This document shows positions 25,675 to 36,100 of a stretch of 64,000 bases of DNA, piece by piece; within the stretch, counting starts at the first letter, position 1, and each line of letters begins with the position of its first letter. The notes under the pieces are model-generated. The model saw nothing but the letters and a program-made list of their open reading frames with translations, was not told where the DNA came from and did no database searches. Source of the DNA: a virus; IMG/VR virus record IMGVR_UViG_3300037808_002131, positions 30,370 to 94,369 of that record, one strand, 5' to 3'. A program made the translations under genes and the position numbers.

Positions 25675-26431
25675 CGCCTTTATTTATATATAGTGACTTT
25701 ACTCTATTAGCGTACAATCTGCAATTTTCATAAAATTTTGCCAAATTATCCTGATGAGCTTTTGTCTTAAACTCTCTATACTCACCGCGATCATTTTCAC
25801 CTTCGCCAAGATGCACGCCATTCTCTTTTAAATACCCAAGGCGGAAGCCTAAGACCCTCGTCCGCATTCCCCAATCACTATCCTCCATTCCATAATACTT
25901 ATAATCATGCTCATTAAAATATCCCAACATTTTATGTAAAGATTTATTAAAAACCATGCAAGCGGTCCCTAAATTACCCTGAGGTTTGTCCTGAAACTCA
26001 AACCCGTTTTTACTCACTAAGGTATAGTCAACATGCTCAAAATTAACCCCAATGGATCCATATTGAGGGTTATTTTTTACAATTTCAATGCAGTCAGTAA
26101 GCCAATTATTGGGAACAAGGACATCATTATCAATTGTAGCATACCAAGTTGTGTCTAAATCATTAGCCAAACTTAGCGCTTGGTTTCTAGCAATGGCAAT
26201 TCCTTTATTTTCATTATTAAAATGAACTACCAATTCATTCAGACTGTCACAGCCAGGCTTAGTTTCAATAAGTTCTTTTAAATATTTTATTGTATCATCT
26301 TTTTCAGAAAAATTATCAATTATAACAAGATTAAATGGGTGATTTGTTGTTTCAAACAAATTAGCCAACATTTTTTTTGTCAAATCTAGACGATTAAATG
26401 TTACCATCATTACAGTTGCAATGTCTTTCAT
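25667..26431 (-). CDS. Glycosyltransferase family 2
   Basis: GT-A enzyme: ATVMMVTFNRLDLTKKML, VIIDNFSEKDD, NKGIAIARNQAL and TIDNDVLVPNNW, the DxD metal site. The later GMEDSDWGMRTR matches the ED motif of GT2 rhamnosyl- and galactosyltransferase-like proteins. The start chosen is ATG at 26431, eight bases from an AAAGG ribosome site; the TTG at 26440 abuts the site and is less likely. One of four GT2 proteins in the cluster. Confidence 0.85.
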   Translation of the reverse strand: MKDIATVMMVTFNRLDLTKKMLANLFETTNHPFNLVIIDNFSEKDDTIKYLKELIETKPGCDSLNELVVHFNNENKGIAIARNQALSLANDLDTTWYATIDNDVLVPNNWLTDCIEIVKNNPQYGSIGVNFEHVDYTLVSKNGFEFQDKPQGNLGTACMVFNKSLHKMLGYFNEHDYKYYGMEDSDWGMRTRVLGFRLGYLKENGVHLGEGENDRGEYREFKTKAHQDNLAKFYENCRLYANRVKSLYINKGDD

Positions 26432-26444
26432 ATTTTTCAACCTT

Positions 26445-27422
26445 TTATTTTTTTAAAAAGAGATCTGCAATTTTATTAGGCGATAGATCTCTGCTAGTGT
26501 ATATAACATTTTTATTTCCTAAAAATGTATTGTTCTTATTTAAATTAAAAGAAGTTTTTTGCGGTAGAGATATTAATCTACCACTCGATACAGCATTTGA
26601 TACTAATAAATAATCTATTTCCTTCGAAAGGACCCCCGAAGCTTTTTTCAATAATATTAAAATAAAACTCCATTTAAAGGGACAAACGACCGCTGAACTG
26701 TACAAATATGCTGATTTTTTATTAGAAATAATGACAGCCTGCACCCCTCCTTGCTTTAGAAAGGCCACAAACGAACGCAATTGATTCAAGCTCCACCTCA
26801 AGCACTGCTTATTATGAATCGAATAGCCCGTAACATCTGGAAAAATCACTACGAACGGCTTTTGCGGGCTAAACTTATTTATCTTAGCCCAGCTGGCAAA
26901 GCCTTTACATGAATTGAAATTAAGATTCCTAAACTTTGGAATGAACTTATTGCTCCAATCAACAAGACCATTGCTAACTATTTGTTTAATCAAACAGATA
27001 GGGTTTTTAAAACTCCTAGTGCTTGCTATAGACTTTGCTTTTAGGTAATTATTTAAAGAATTAAAATAAACATTTCTTTTTTTATCTAGAAAAATAGGCG
27101 CAGGATATTTTTTCACCAAGTCTTTTAAAGAGCTGTCTGCCTGATCTGAAACAATACCTTGCAATTTGACTAGTTCAAAAAAGCAATTTTCGCCGGACCA
27201 ACGCAAGGATGAATTAGGAAAATTATAATTCAACATCTCTATTATAGCCAGTGAGTAAAAAGACTCTAAAGCGCCCCCATGAGCTATAATAGTTATCTTC
27301 TTTTTATCAATTATTTCACTCAATAGATCATAATCAATTTTTGGCGCTATAATCCCACCCTTAACTTCCCACGGAATCCCCGGAGAAAAGGGCAAATATT
27401 TAATTTTAGGACTTGACTTCAT
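26445..27422 (-). CDS. GT9/heptosyltransferase-like protein, divergent
   Basis: A 325-residue GT-B-like protein. Residues 40-90 resemble the GT9 N-terminal domain (ITIIAHGGALESFYSLAIIE) and a later stretch resembles its donor domain start (VVIFPDVTGYSIHNK, then LRWSLNQLRSFVAFL). The usual DSGxxH motif is not obvious; VSNAVSSGRL takes its place. Role could be chain extension, or a non-catalytic partner. It overlaps the next gene by 17 bases. Confidence 0.5.
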   Translation of the reverse strand: MKSSPKIKYLPFSPGIPWEVKGGIIAPKIDYDLLSEIIDKKKITIIAHGGALESFYSLAIIEMLNYNFPNSSLRWSGENCFFELVKLQGIVSDQADSSLKDLVKKYPAPIFLDKKRNVYFNSLNNYLKAKSIASTRSFKNPICLIKQIVSNGLVDWSNKFIPKFRNLNFNSCKGFASWAKINKFSPQKPFVVIFPDVTGYSIHNKQCLRWSLNQLRSFVAFLKQGGVQAVIISNKKSAYLYSSAVVCPFKWSFILILLKKASGVLSKEIDYLLVSNAVSSGRLISLPQKTSFNLNKNNTFLGNKNVIYTSRDLSPNKIADLFLKK

Positions 27423-28221
27423 TATAGCAGGGATTTTCTAAATACTTATGATAATCAATCACATACTTCCCTAGCCATTTTTCCTGAAAAAATCTAACAT
27501 TATGAGACAAAAACATCTTATTTACAGGGTTTTTGTTTAACGATGCAGATGTCTTGTGCTCAATGTTAGTCGAACCGCAGCACACAACTTTTTCCTTTTG
27601 ATTGATACTAATTTCTAAATTTAGATCTATATCCTCAAAGCTCCAATGTAAGTTTTTATTTAACTTCCCCGCCTTTTTATAACTGGAAGCCTTTACAAGA
27701 CAACACGCAGCTGTGACCGCTTGAAAATATCTATTTTTCCTATCAAAAGAGCCCGTGCTTTCATGTGACTTGATGTGCCAAGGCATATTTCCATGATTTC
27801 TGGAAAAAGCTACACCACAATGGCTTATTAAGTTTGTGTCAGGGAATAGAATTCTAGCACCACAGATTGCAGAATTTGTTTTAGACATTAAATCAATCAT
27901 ATTTGATATAGAAGCATCATCACAAAAACTGATATCATTATTTAATAATAAAACTAAATCATCGTCACTTACACCAGACTCATCAAATAAAGAATTTACA
28001 CCGACAGAAAAATTATCTCTATTGTGATCTTTTTTCAATAAATGAATTTTAGAAGAGCCTTTGCTCCATTTGCTTATTTCATCAGGAGAGCCGTCCTTGC
28101 TCCCGTTATCACGAATCCACCAATTCCAATCAAATTTACTTAAGTTCGCCTCAAGCCCAGGCTTAAGCTTTTTAAGCATATCAAGGCCATTCCAATTTAA
28201 TGTAAGTGCAAAAATCTTCAT
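27406..28221 (-). CDS. Glycosyltransferase family 2
   Basis: GT-A enzyme of 271 residues: IFALTLNWNGLDMLKKL, IRDNGSKDGSPDE, VLLLNNDISFCDD and a late FEDIDLNLEISINQ block that matches the ExD catalytic-base region of GT2 rhamnosyl-type proteins. A GGGG ribosome site leads to the ATG. It is likely to add one sugar in the shared glycan. Confidence 0.83.
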   Translation of the reverse strand: MKIFALTLNWNGLDMLKKLKPGLEANLSKFDWNWWIRDNGSKDGSPDEISKWSKGSSKIHLLKKDHNRDNFSVGVNSLFDESGVSDDDLVLLLNNDISFCDDASISNMIDLMSKTNSAICGARILFPDTNLISHCGVAFSRNHGNMPWHIKSHESTGSFDRKNRYFQAVTAACCLVKASSYKKAGKLNKNLHWSFEDIDLNLEISINQKEKVVCCGSTNIEHKTSASLNKNPVNKMFLSHNVRFFQEKWLGKYVIDYHKYLENPCYNEVKS

Positions 28222-28237
28222 CTTTCAAACCCCTCAA

Positions 28238-28933
28238 TTAAACTCTTCCAGACCACTTGTCTGTAAAAATTCTTTTCGCACCTTGATATAGCTCGCTAAC
28301 ACCCAGCTGATGGGCAGTTATGTGTCCAAAATGGATGACGGGAATCGGCACAAGTCTAAAGCCAATACCTATTTCAGATGCCCTAAAACTTAAATCTGTA
28401 TCCTCAAAAAAAGCAATACCAAACTCTTCACTAAATACCTGGCCATCCTTTGTCAAATCTAATTTATTCCAAGTATTTTTAGACGCACCAAGACACCAGC
28501 CACTCATATAATTAATAGGGCGACTTTCATCATTTGTTTCATATACAAAATCAAAAGTTTCAGAGACTAGCCCCCCTGTTGGACCAACCAATACATCATT
28601 CTCTTTATCTATAGCGTCAATCAGATCATCAACCCAAGAATCTCGACGTGACTTAACCCTTATGTCGTTGTTAAGAAATAAAACAGACTCTCCGCTGGAC
28701 TCACGATAACCTCTATTACAACCTTTGGCGAAACCCTCATTCTGATCATTGCGTAAATACAATATATTATTGTACCCCGAAAGCTCTCTGTGAGTTTGGT
28801 CTGTACTGCCGTTGTCCACAACTACAACCTCGCAATAATCAGGAAGCAACGCTAAATCCTTCAAACAAGCCTGCGTAAAATTAAACTTATTCCAAACAGG
28901 AATAACAATGCTTATCTTATATTTTTTATCCAT
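28238..28933 (-). CDS. Glycosyltransferase family 2
   Basis: GT-A enzyme of 231 residues from ATG at 28933: KISIVIPVWNKFNFTQACL, VVVDNGSTDQT, NEGFAKGCNRGY and VLFLNNDIRV (metal site), then FFEDTDLSFRASE (catalytic base region). An upstream ATG at 29002 is possible, but would overlap the next gene by 68 bases and has no ribosome site, whereas GAGG precedes 28933 and the neighbouring gene stops at 28935. Confidence 0.85.
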   Translation of the reverse strand: MDKKYKISIVIPVWNKFNFTQACLKDLALLPDYCEVVVVDNGSTDQTHRELSGYNNILYLRNDQNEGFAKGCNRGYRESSGESVLFLNNDIRVKSRRDSWVDDLIDAIDKENDVLVGPTGGLVSETFDFVYETNDESRPINYMSGWCLGASKNTWNKLDLTKDGQVFSEEFGIAFFEDTDLSFRASEIGIGFRLVPIPVIHFGHITAHQLGVSELYQGAKRIFTDKWSGRV

Positions 28934-28934
28934 A

Positions 28935-30056
28935 CTATACCTCGCATAAGGATAACATCTGACTCGCCACATTATCCCAAGTAAATTTATCAACCGTCTC
29001 ACTCATAGCCGAGCTAAATTTTTCTTTTAAAGCGTCAAGGTTATCAACAGCATATTTTAACTTAGAGGAAGCGTCTTCTAGATCTGGAACAAACATTTTT
29101 GCGTAAACACTAGGCGTCCAATATTGATAATTCTTTGGACACCTACCTTCTTTTCCAGATACTAGCAATGAATTGCGATCATTCATAAAATCTAAATTTC
29201 CACCATTATTTGAAGCTATGACAACATTACCAGCCGCCATACCCTGTAAGCTAGGTATGTGAAAGCACTCTATGTTAGAGAGCGAAAAATGAATATCACA
29301 AGTCAAAAAAAGAGACTCTATATTATCGATATAATCATAAATAACTTCAATATCTGCATGATTTGGATTTTTCCTTTTCCATCTTTTAAAAAGATCAGAA
29401 AAACTCAACTCAAAAGGTTGCATGGGTTTTTTATTCACAACCTTTAGGACCAAGCAAACATCATCTTTTTTTGTAAAAGCTCTATTATAAGCATTCAAAA
29501 TGCCTTCTAGATTCTTTCTTCTGTGAGCCTGACCGCATACATTTAAAATTTTTACTTTTTTATTTGTTTTTAATTTGTAAAACTGATCATCTGGCAACTC
29601 AAAGTCATCTTTATTGATGCCATGATGTATCACAGCCAACTTGCCTTTAGGGATATTGTTGTTTAAAAAAATATTTTTAGAATATTCTGATGATGGAAGT
29701 AATTTATCTATGAAATTATGATACTTCGCCCAACCCTTAGGTATTACAGAGCCATCGTAATTATAAATGCCAAATCTATTTTTGGCTCCGTGAGATAAAT
29801 AAGCAGGAAAATTATGCATCGCAGTATAACTAAACTGCATGTCGTATTCTTTGTATTTATTTAATAAATATTTATCAACACCTTTTGATCTAAAGCCAAG
29901 TAAATTTGGCTTTAGATCTTCAGGAAAATGCTGAATACCGTTGGTAGACATAAGATGAACATCATGACCCAACTTTATAAATGCCCTTGCAAGATTTCTC
30001 CCTACGACCGACCAGGAGTGGTTCTTACCAAGAAATTGTTGCGATATTATTCTCAA
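28935..30056 (-). CDS. Glycosyltransferase family 4
   Basis: GT-B retaining enzyme of 373 residues. It opens with SWSVVGRNLARAFIKLGHDV, has the linker IHHGINKDDFEL, the donor-domain strand KILNVCGQAHRRKNLEGI and the family's EC...P...GMAAGNVVIAS block (IECFHIPSLQGMAAG). It is the first gene of the glycan run after a terminator. The start is TTG at 30056, close to GAGG. Starting codon is a little uncertain. Confidence 0.84.
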   Translation of the reverse strand: MRIISQQFLGKNHSWSVVGRNLARAFIKLGHDVHLMSTNGIQHFPEDLKPNLLGFRSKGVDKYLLNKYKEYDMQFSYTAMHNFPAYLSHGAKNRFGIYNYDGSVIPKGWAKYHNFIDKLLPSSEYSKNIFLNNNIPKGKLAVIHHGINKDDFELPDDQFYKLKTNKKVKILNVCGQAHRRKNLEGILNAYNRAFTKKDDVCLVLKVVNKKPMQPFELSFSDLFKRWKRKNPNHADIEVIYDYIDNIESLFLTCDIHFSLSNIECFHIPSLQGMAAGNVVIASNNGGNLDFMNDRNSLLVSGKEGRCPKNYQYWTPSVYAKMFVPDLEDASSKLKYAVDNLDALKEKFSSAMSETVDKFTWDNVASQMLSLCEV

Positions 30057-30093
30057 ACCTCAGCCTAACAAAAAAGATCATATTAATAAAAAT

Positions 30094-30127
30094 AATAAGA
30101 GCGCATAGCAACAGCCGCGCTCTTATT
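30094..30127 (-). terminator. Rho-independent terminator at the end of the tail module
   Basis: Inverted arms AATAAGAGCGC and GCGCTCTTATT (11 bp) around a 12-base loop. On the minus strand the hairpin is followed by ATTTTTATT, a T-rich run. It lies between the last tail gene and the first glycosyltransferase in a 126-base gap that otherwise holds nothing recognisable. Confidence 0.78.
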
Positions 30128-30182
30128 TGACCCTTAATATTTTAAGGAAAGAAAAATATCTCGATAAATTTAATTTAAATTT

Positions 30183-33125
30183 CTAACCGCTAAACAGCCC
30201 TTGCACCTCTGACGGCTCAATGACTAGAATATTGTTATTCCAACCAGCTTTCTTTAAATAAACAATAATTTGTATCTTAGAAACTAGTGTCATATATATG
30301 GGGTCATTTTCAAGATCCTTGATACTTAGCCTAAGAATACCAGAGCCATAATCCATATACACGCCAATGATATCATCAATTATAATACCATAGCCATCAC
30401 CATAGCCATCTTCTACATATCCATCTAGGTTCGGAACAAATGCTTGTAGAGATGTATTAAATCTTATTCTATTTAAAGCTAAATCTTCAGCCTTAACAGT
30501 AGTACAGTCTGCGTATCTCATCGCAGGGTAACCTGCCTCTGTAAAGCCATCTCCTCGATCTAACACAAATTTTTGAAAAACATTAATTGATTTTTCTTCA
30601 AAAGGTATAGCCGGTAATTGCAAAACAACTGTGCCAACCTCAAAATCATGCTTAAAGAAACTTCCGTCAGGCCTGAGTATCTGACCCTTTCCTATAAGCA
30701 AATTGTCAGGAACAAAGAAGTCATTTCTACCTGGATCACAGCTTAAATCTAATTCATTGTAATCTCTACATATTGATGTTGTCTCTTCTTCACAACTTAA
30801 CTGATTTACAGACTCGTCCGTGGTAAATGTGCAAGGCACCAATTTAGCATCAGTATCGATTGCGACCAAATGACTCTGCCAATAAGGCTGCGGCAGTATT
30901 CTATAAAAAACACCAGGAAATGGAACTTGTTCAAAAACTGGATCCAAATCAATCTTTGGAGGGGCTAAATAGCCATCATAAAGTAATTCCCATGGATTTA
31001 ACGTAGAGGGATCGACAATGTTTTGGCCAGTATAACCATCCAACCTCACATAGCCATCACAATCAAAATAACCGTCATACCTTCCAACGCTTTGCTGGAC
31101 CTGCAAACAAAGATGGGTAAAAGAGCTGCCTACTGGAAATGCATTTATTTTTTTATTTACATAATTTGTAATTAACTCAACATCTGTAGCAGTTATATAG
31201 CCATCACCATCTACATCAGCACGAAGCAACTCAAAAGTAGTAAAGTATCCATCAACAATTTTCTGTTGAGTTGAGTTATAAAACAAACTCTCTCCAACTA
31301 GCGATGAAGCTAAAGCAATATCATCTTTAGTAATGTATCCATCGCCATTAACATCTCCATAACCATCGATACAAAGAGTGGTTCTGAATATTCTAAAATC
31401 TTCTAAGCAACAATCTACATTTGGAACTATCTTGCTGCCGAGTAAATTCAAAGACAATAAATCTGCATCTGGATTTATAATACAAAAAGTATCATCTTTA
31501 GCCAGTCCGGGATAACTTTGAAATTTATCCAATTGAGGGTTTTGCTTAGGATTCGTATCCTGGGCGCAACCTATTAGAAAAGGCTCAGTTGTCTTTTTTA
31601 AATCTTCTAGCTCCGACTCTTTAATAAAAGAAAACGATGGAACAAATTGCTTTCTAGAGAATACATCATTTCCAGTTCGTTCATTTTGAACGACAACGCT
31701 TTCTTTTTCTACAGCCTGAATTAATCCTACATTCAGGATATCCTCGCCAGTATCTACAAAAGATTTATTTTTTTCTTGATTATCAATTGTAGCGCCAGTA
31801 CTCGGATCTGTGATGGTTTTTGGGATAATTACACCGCGCCCAAGATCATAACCTTGTCCATCCGCAATTTTAGCTGCATCCGTCCAAACTTGAAACCACA
31901 AGTCATTTTCTGGAACATCAGTCCAAACACCGCTAAATACAGTGAGCCTTGATCTATCTAATCGATTGTTTCCAGTTCCAATAAATACAGTACCAGAATT
32001 TGCCGCACCTGCTCTTTGCAATGTAACTGCATAGTAGTTATCAACAGATATTGCAGATGAACTAGGACTTGCTAAATTTGTTGAATTAAAAACAAAATCA
32101 ATAGGCTGCAAGACATCTGTAAGAACATAACCAAGATCTTTCAAAGTACTTTGAGAAATACTTAATTGCTGTAATGGCCTTTGATTAGGATCAAAGTCAA
32201 TAGCTAACTCTGGAACAAGATCAGTGGGGCATTTTACATTTGTCTGAAGAGAATAAATACTGACTATTAAATCACCAGTCCAATCGAAAATATCCTCTAT
32301 TGGTGTGCTATAGCCATCATCTCTTCTAACGCCCAATAATAAAGTTATTTTTTGTAAATTATCGGTCGTGGCTTGGAACTTCTGACCGACCTGAGTTGTC
32401 ACGTCACCTGGCAAAAGCTCACGCGAAGGAAGTCCAGTAATATTAATATTTAAATCATCAGCATTGTAAGTGAGGCCTATCCCATCTTGAATAACTTGAA
32501 ATAATGATAAACTCGTACTTGGCAGCTTCCAATCTCGCCAAAAAATATCAGGCTCGAAATCTTGAGCAACCATCTTTGAATCTTTAGATAATTGAAAAGA
32601 TGACGCTTCCTTGACAACAATTTGTCCACCTAAATTTCTAGAACAATTATTGTTACCTTTAAAATCATTAAAAAATAAAGCCAGAATTTTTGCATAATGC
32701 TTGGACGTTACTTGTGATTCATTTTTATAAAAATAAAAACGATCCATTTGAAGCTGACCATCAAATGAAAGGCCTATTACAGCAACTTTTACACTATAAC
32801 GTCCAAATACGTCAGCACCTGTTAGCTTTATTTCTAACTGATTTCCCTGATTTACATCACTAGGCTGGCTTGTAGGCTGAATTCCATAGCCATCAAAATC
32901 ACCAGCAGCAAGAAGCGCTGCGGCAGTGGCGTCAGGTTTATCTGAGTCAAATAAAACCGGCTGCTCAGCAGTTGAAGGCAGTATTCCTGAGCCAAAATGA
33001 TTATTGACGATAGCTGCATCGAGCTGATTATTTGCATCTTGCTCAACTTCCATATCAGTTTGATCAACGCGCTGAGCGTCAAACCAACGATTCTGCAATG
33101 CACTTACATCAATTCTTTTAGTCAT
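30183..33125 (-). CDS. Tail fibre/baseplate protein with dockerin-like calcium module and DGY repeats (980 aa)
   Basis: A virion-type protein by place, directly after the giant baseplate-end gene. About residues 590-660 hold two EF-hand-type loops, DVNGDGYITKDDI and DVDGDGYITATDV, separated as in type I dockerins. Asp-Gly-Tyr occurs about 13 times, including LDGYVEDGYGDGYG near residue 900 and YDGYFDCDGYVRLDGY near 690. No enzyme motif is seen. Calcium binding is strongly suggested; attachment to a cohesin-like partner or surface glycan is inference. N-terminal 180 residues may anchor to the baseplate. Confidence 0.7.
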   Translation of the reverse strand: MTKRIDVSALQNRWFDAQRVDQTDMEVEQDANNQLDAAIVNNHFGSGILPSTAEQPVLFDSDKPDATAAALLAAGDFDGYGIQPTSQPSDVNQGNQLEIKLTGADVFGRYSVKVAVIGLSFDGQLQMDRFYFYKNESQVTSKHYAKILALFFNDFKGNNNCSRNLGGQIVVKEASSFQLSKDSKMVAQDFEPDIFWRDWKLPSTSLSLFQVIQDGIGLTYNADDLNINITGLPSRELLPGDVTTQVGQKFQATTDNLQKITLLLGVRRDDGYSTPIEDIFDWTGDLIVSIYSLQTNVKCPTDLVPELAIDFDPNQRPLQQLSISQSTLKDLGYVLTDVLQPIDFVFNSTNLASPSSSAISVDNYYAVTLQRAGAANSGTVFIGTGNNRLDRSRLTVFSGVWTDVPENDLWFQVWTDAAKIADGQGYDLGRGVIIPKTITDPSTGATIDNQEKNKSFVDTGEDILNVGLIQAVEKESVVVQNERTGNDVFSRKQFVPSFSFIKESELEDLKKTTEPFLIGCAQDTNPKQNPQLDKFQSYPGLAKDDTFCIINPDADLLSLNLLGSKIVPNVDCCLEDFRIFRTTLCIDGYGDVNGDGYITKDDIALASSLVGESLFYNSTQQKIVDGYFTTFELLRADVDGDGYITATDVELITNYVNKKINAFPVGSSFTHLCLQVQQSVGRYDGYFDCDGYVRLDGYTGQNIVDPSTLNPWELLYDGYLAPPKIDLDPVFEQVPFPGVFYRILPQPYWQSHLVAIDTDAKLVPCTFTTDESVNQLSCEEETTSICRDYNELDLSCDPGRNDFFVPDNLLIGKGQILRPDGSFFKHDFEVGTVVLQLPAIPFEEKSINVFQKFVLDRGDGFTEAGYPAMRYADCTTVKAEDLALNRIRFNTSLQAFVPNLDGYVEDGYGDGYGIIIDDIIGVYMDYGSGILRLSIKDLENDPIYMTLVSKIQIIVYLKKAGWNNNILVIEPSEVQGLFSG

Positions 33126-33130
33126 AAAAC

Positions 33131-36100
33131 TTATTCTATATAATCAAGCGTAGCCTTGGATTGAGCGGGCTTCAACGACTCAATAAGGGTTTCAAGTACT
33201 TGTTTTGTTTTATCATTACCCAAAACTATACCAAAAGAATCTAAGATTTTTATGGTAAAGTTAAATATACCGAAATTTTCATTTATCAATATAGCTATAT
33301 CATCAGTTTTAGATATTAAGGTATTAAAGTTTAATAAATATGTAGTAAACACATCCTCTATGACAGGATATACAATTGATCTGTTACTACTGAAGTTAAT
33401 ATCTTTAGGCTGACCAGCTACCGTAAAAGTGTTTCTTGATATATTGCTCAATCTTAAATTATCAAATCTCGCCTGAGCCAAATTTGCTGAAAAGATATCA
33501 GATCCAACGAAAAACTCATTTATAACATCTTTAAAATTTAAATCGGCAGTTAGAATAGAGTTATCTACACCCGCAAGACCTTGACCAAAAACGGCCCCTT
33601 GTCCAAATAAAAGACCACTCCCGAAGAGTACAGTTCCTTTTTCTTCTCCATCTACAAACAATCTAATTTCATCTAAGTTGTCTTTTCGATTAAACTTATA
33701 TGTAGCCATAATTCTGTGCCACGTATTACGCGACCAAAAAACTGGCTGCCTTACTTGATAATCAATATCATTAATGCGAACATTAAAGGTTATGAACCCA
33801 GCCTCATCTTTGTAGATAGAGATTCGGTCTCCAACCACACCGCTTGGTACATAATAAACTTTGACAGGTGTATTTTGAAAAGGTAACGCTTGCCCTAAAT
33901 TTATTGTTTGAAAATCACTCGCAAGCTCTCCGCCTACAAAGTAATTCACGCCAGTATTATCTGTATCTGTTTGTAATCTAACGCTTAATATTCTCGAAGC
34001 ACGGCCGGACAATTTCACAGAAGCTGATGTTAGACTAACTGACTCCTCTATCACTGAGCTGCTTGCATCAAAATAAAACCTTCTATTTGGATCATTTGCT
34101 GTATCAAACTTTGGACTTACCCAAAATTCTATACTTCCCTCTGAAGCTGTTGACAAAAACCCTTTATTATCAACAATTAAAGGATCTTTTCCAACAACCA
34201 AGCTTTTTTCAAATCTAGAGTTTACACTTGAGCTTGACTGTAAAAATGTTTTATCTGCTGTAATCCAAAAATCTGAATCATTTACAAGCGGCAATGAATC
34301 AAAATGAAGCAACATTAATGTATCACTATTTGGCTCAAAGGGCCTTAAGCTGGTAAAATCAGTTGTAATGTAATCTACATTATCTTCTACCGGCTCGCCT
34401 ACACGAATATCTGTCAGCGCCTTTGATAGTATTCTAAACTCATCAATAACAGCATTTGCCTGATTTCTCCCATAAAGGTCTGACCCAACAAAAGCTTTTT
34501 CATTTGAAAGCGGATTGAAGTCCACCTGTAAATAAGTTTGAAAATCAAACTCAAACAAACCTTGATTTAAAGTCCATGGCGTATTTACAGATCCAGCCTC
34601 TTCAAGCACAAAGAATCCGTTTTGAAAGCCGCTTCTCCCAATACTGATATTAAAAATATCATAAGAGCCACCTGAAAAAGCAACCGGAGGAGCCGGAGAA
34701 AGCCTTACGCTATTGGTATCTATCCGGCTAGAAATTGTATAAGTACCAGCTGCCGCTGGCGGTGAGTTAATAACGAGAGCATTTCCGACCATCGAATCTG
34801 TGAAATAGCCCTGATTGTCAGTTACAATATCCGTCAAACCATCGCCAAACAAATTACTGCCAGCCTGCACCTTATACGCAAACCTAATTATAGGAAATAA
34901 GGAATTGCCATTTGGCTCTGTTATTGAAAATGCCTCTCTTACCTCTACAGAGATTGTATCCCTAGATGGGACAATCGGAGTTGACTCGACATCAATCGAA
35001 GATATTGTTAAAAATTTATTTACAGTATCTAACGTGGTTGGCGATGTGAAAGTCAACGTTTCAAAAACAGGGCCACCGGCCGTTGTTCCGTTAATTGTGA
35101 CTGTAGGAGGATTCGTGAAGTCAACATTACTACCCGTTATTCTTACTGCTAAAATTCTGCCCTCAATACTGTTGGAAGGCTGACTTGCAGTGAGCCCAGT
35201 TGCAACATAACGACCCAAAACTAAAGTTGCATTTGAAGGGCCTATAGCTTCTAATGGAAATAATATTGATATTATTTTTGTTTCATTTAAATTTATAGGT
35301 GGAGGTAATTGTGTTTTAAAAATGCTTGTAGTGTTACCCCAAATGTATGACTTATCGCGGGCTCTCCTGAAATTAAGACCCAGCGTGCGTATTGCGATTT
35401 GATCTCCAGCACTAACATCACCAAGAATTGTTAAAACATTTTGCAACAAAGCGTTCTTGCTGATTTCATATGCCGGCAACACCGCATCAGGTCCAGGAAG
35501 CTCTGTCTCAATGCCACCGCTAATTTTTGTCACAATAATATTCTTATAAAGATCAATATCAGTTGAAACAACTGAGGAAAATTCATTTACTGAAAATCTA
35601 GCATCCTCTAGGCTAGAGGGCATAGGGCTGTCCAATGTAAGAACATTGTCACTAATAGCCAATATTGTATATGTAAAAAATCCTGGTTCTTTTATGCTTA
35701 TTGTATTTCCCGGAACTATACCCTGAGCGCCAAAATTAATTCCATCGGATATTACAATATCTGAACCAACAACAGTATTTAAATCAGCTCCAGTTATAGC
35801 ATTGGCGGGCACGGGGGTTAGAAGCAGTTCGGGCTTTACGGTTCTAAATCTATCACTAGAGGCACCTATAGGCCTACCGCCATATCTCATTATATTAGGA
35901 ACTTCTTGCCCATCTATAAATAAATGCATCTCATCCTGGCGCTCCAATGTATTAAGCTTCCAGGTAGTTGCAATATGATGTTTCTCTCCCGCCTTCCAGT
36001 CTTGAATGTCTGCGCTTATTTTATATACATTTTTTCTATTTTTAGTAGGACCGCCCTTATCATAAACTCTAAAGTTTAAATAACCACGCCCATCTTTATA

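Noticed and set aside
25681-25688. TATAAATA before the 727-residue protein as a promoter
   Set aside because: It ends only 6 bases from the ATG and overlaps the ribosome site, leaving no room for a transcript start; it is likely chance in AT-rich DNA.
30183-33125. DGY runs as DNA-level repeats or a mobile short sequence
   Set aside because: The codons differ at synonymous positions within and between genes, so a copied DNA word is not the best explanation.
34815-35183. 122-aa plus-strand reading frame
   Set aside because: Antisense within the 2212-residue tail gene; composition is that of a shadow of beta-rich coding DNA.
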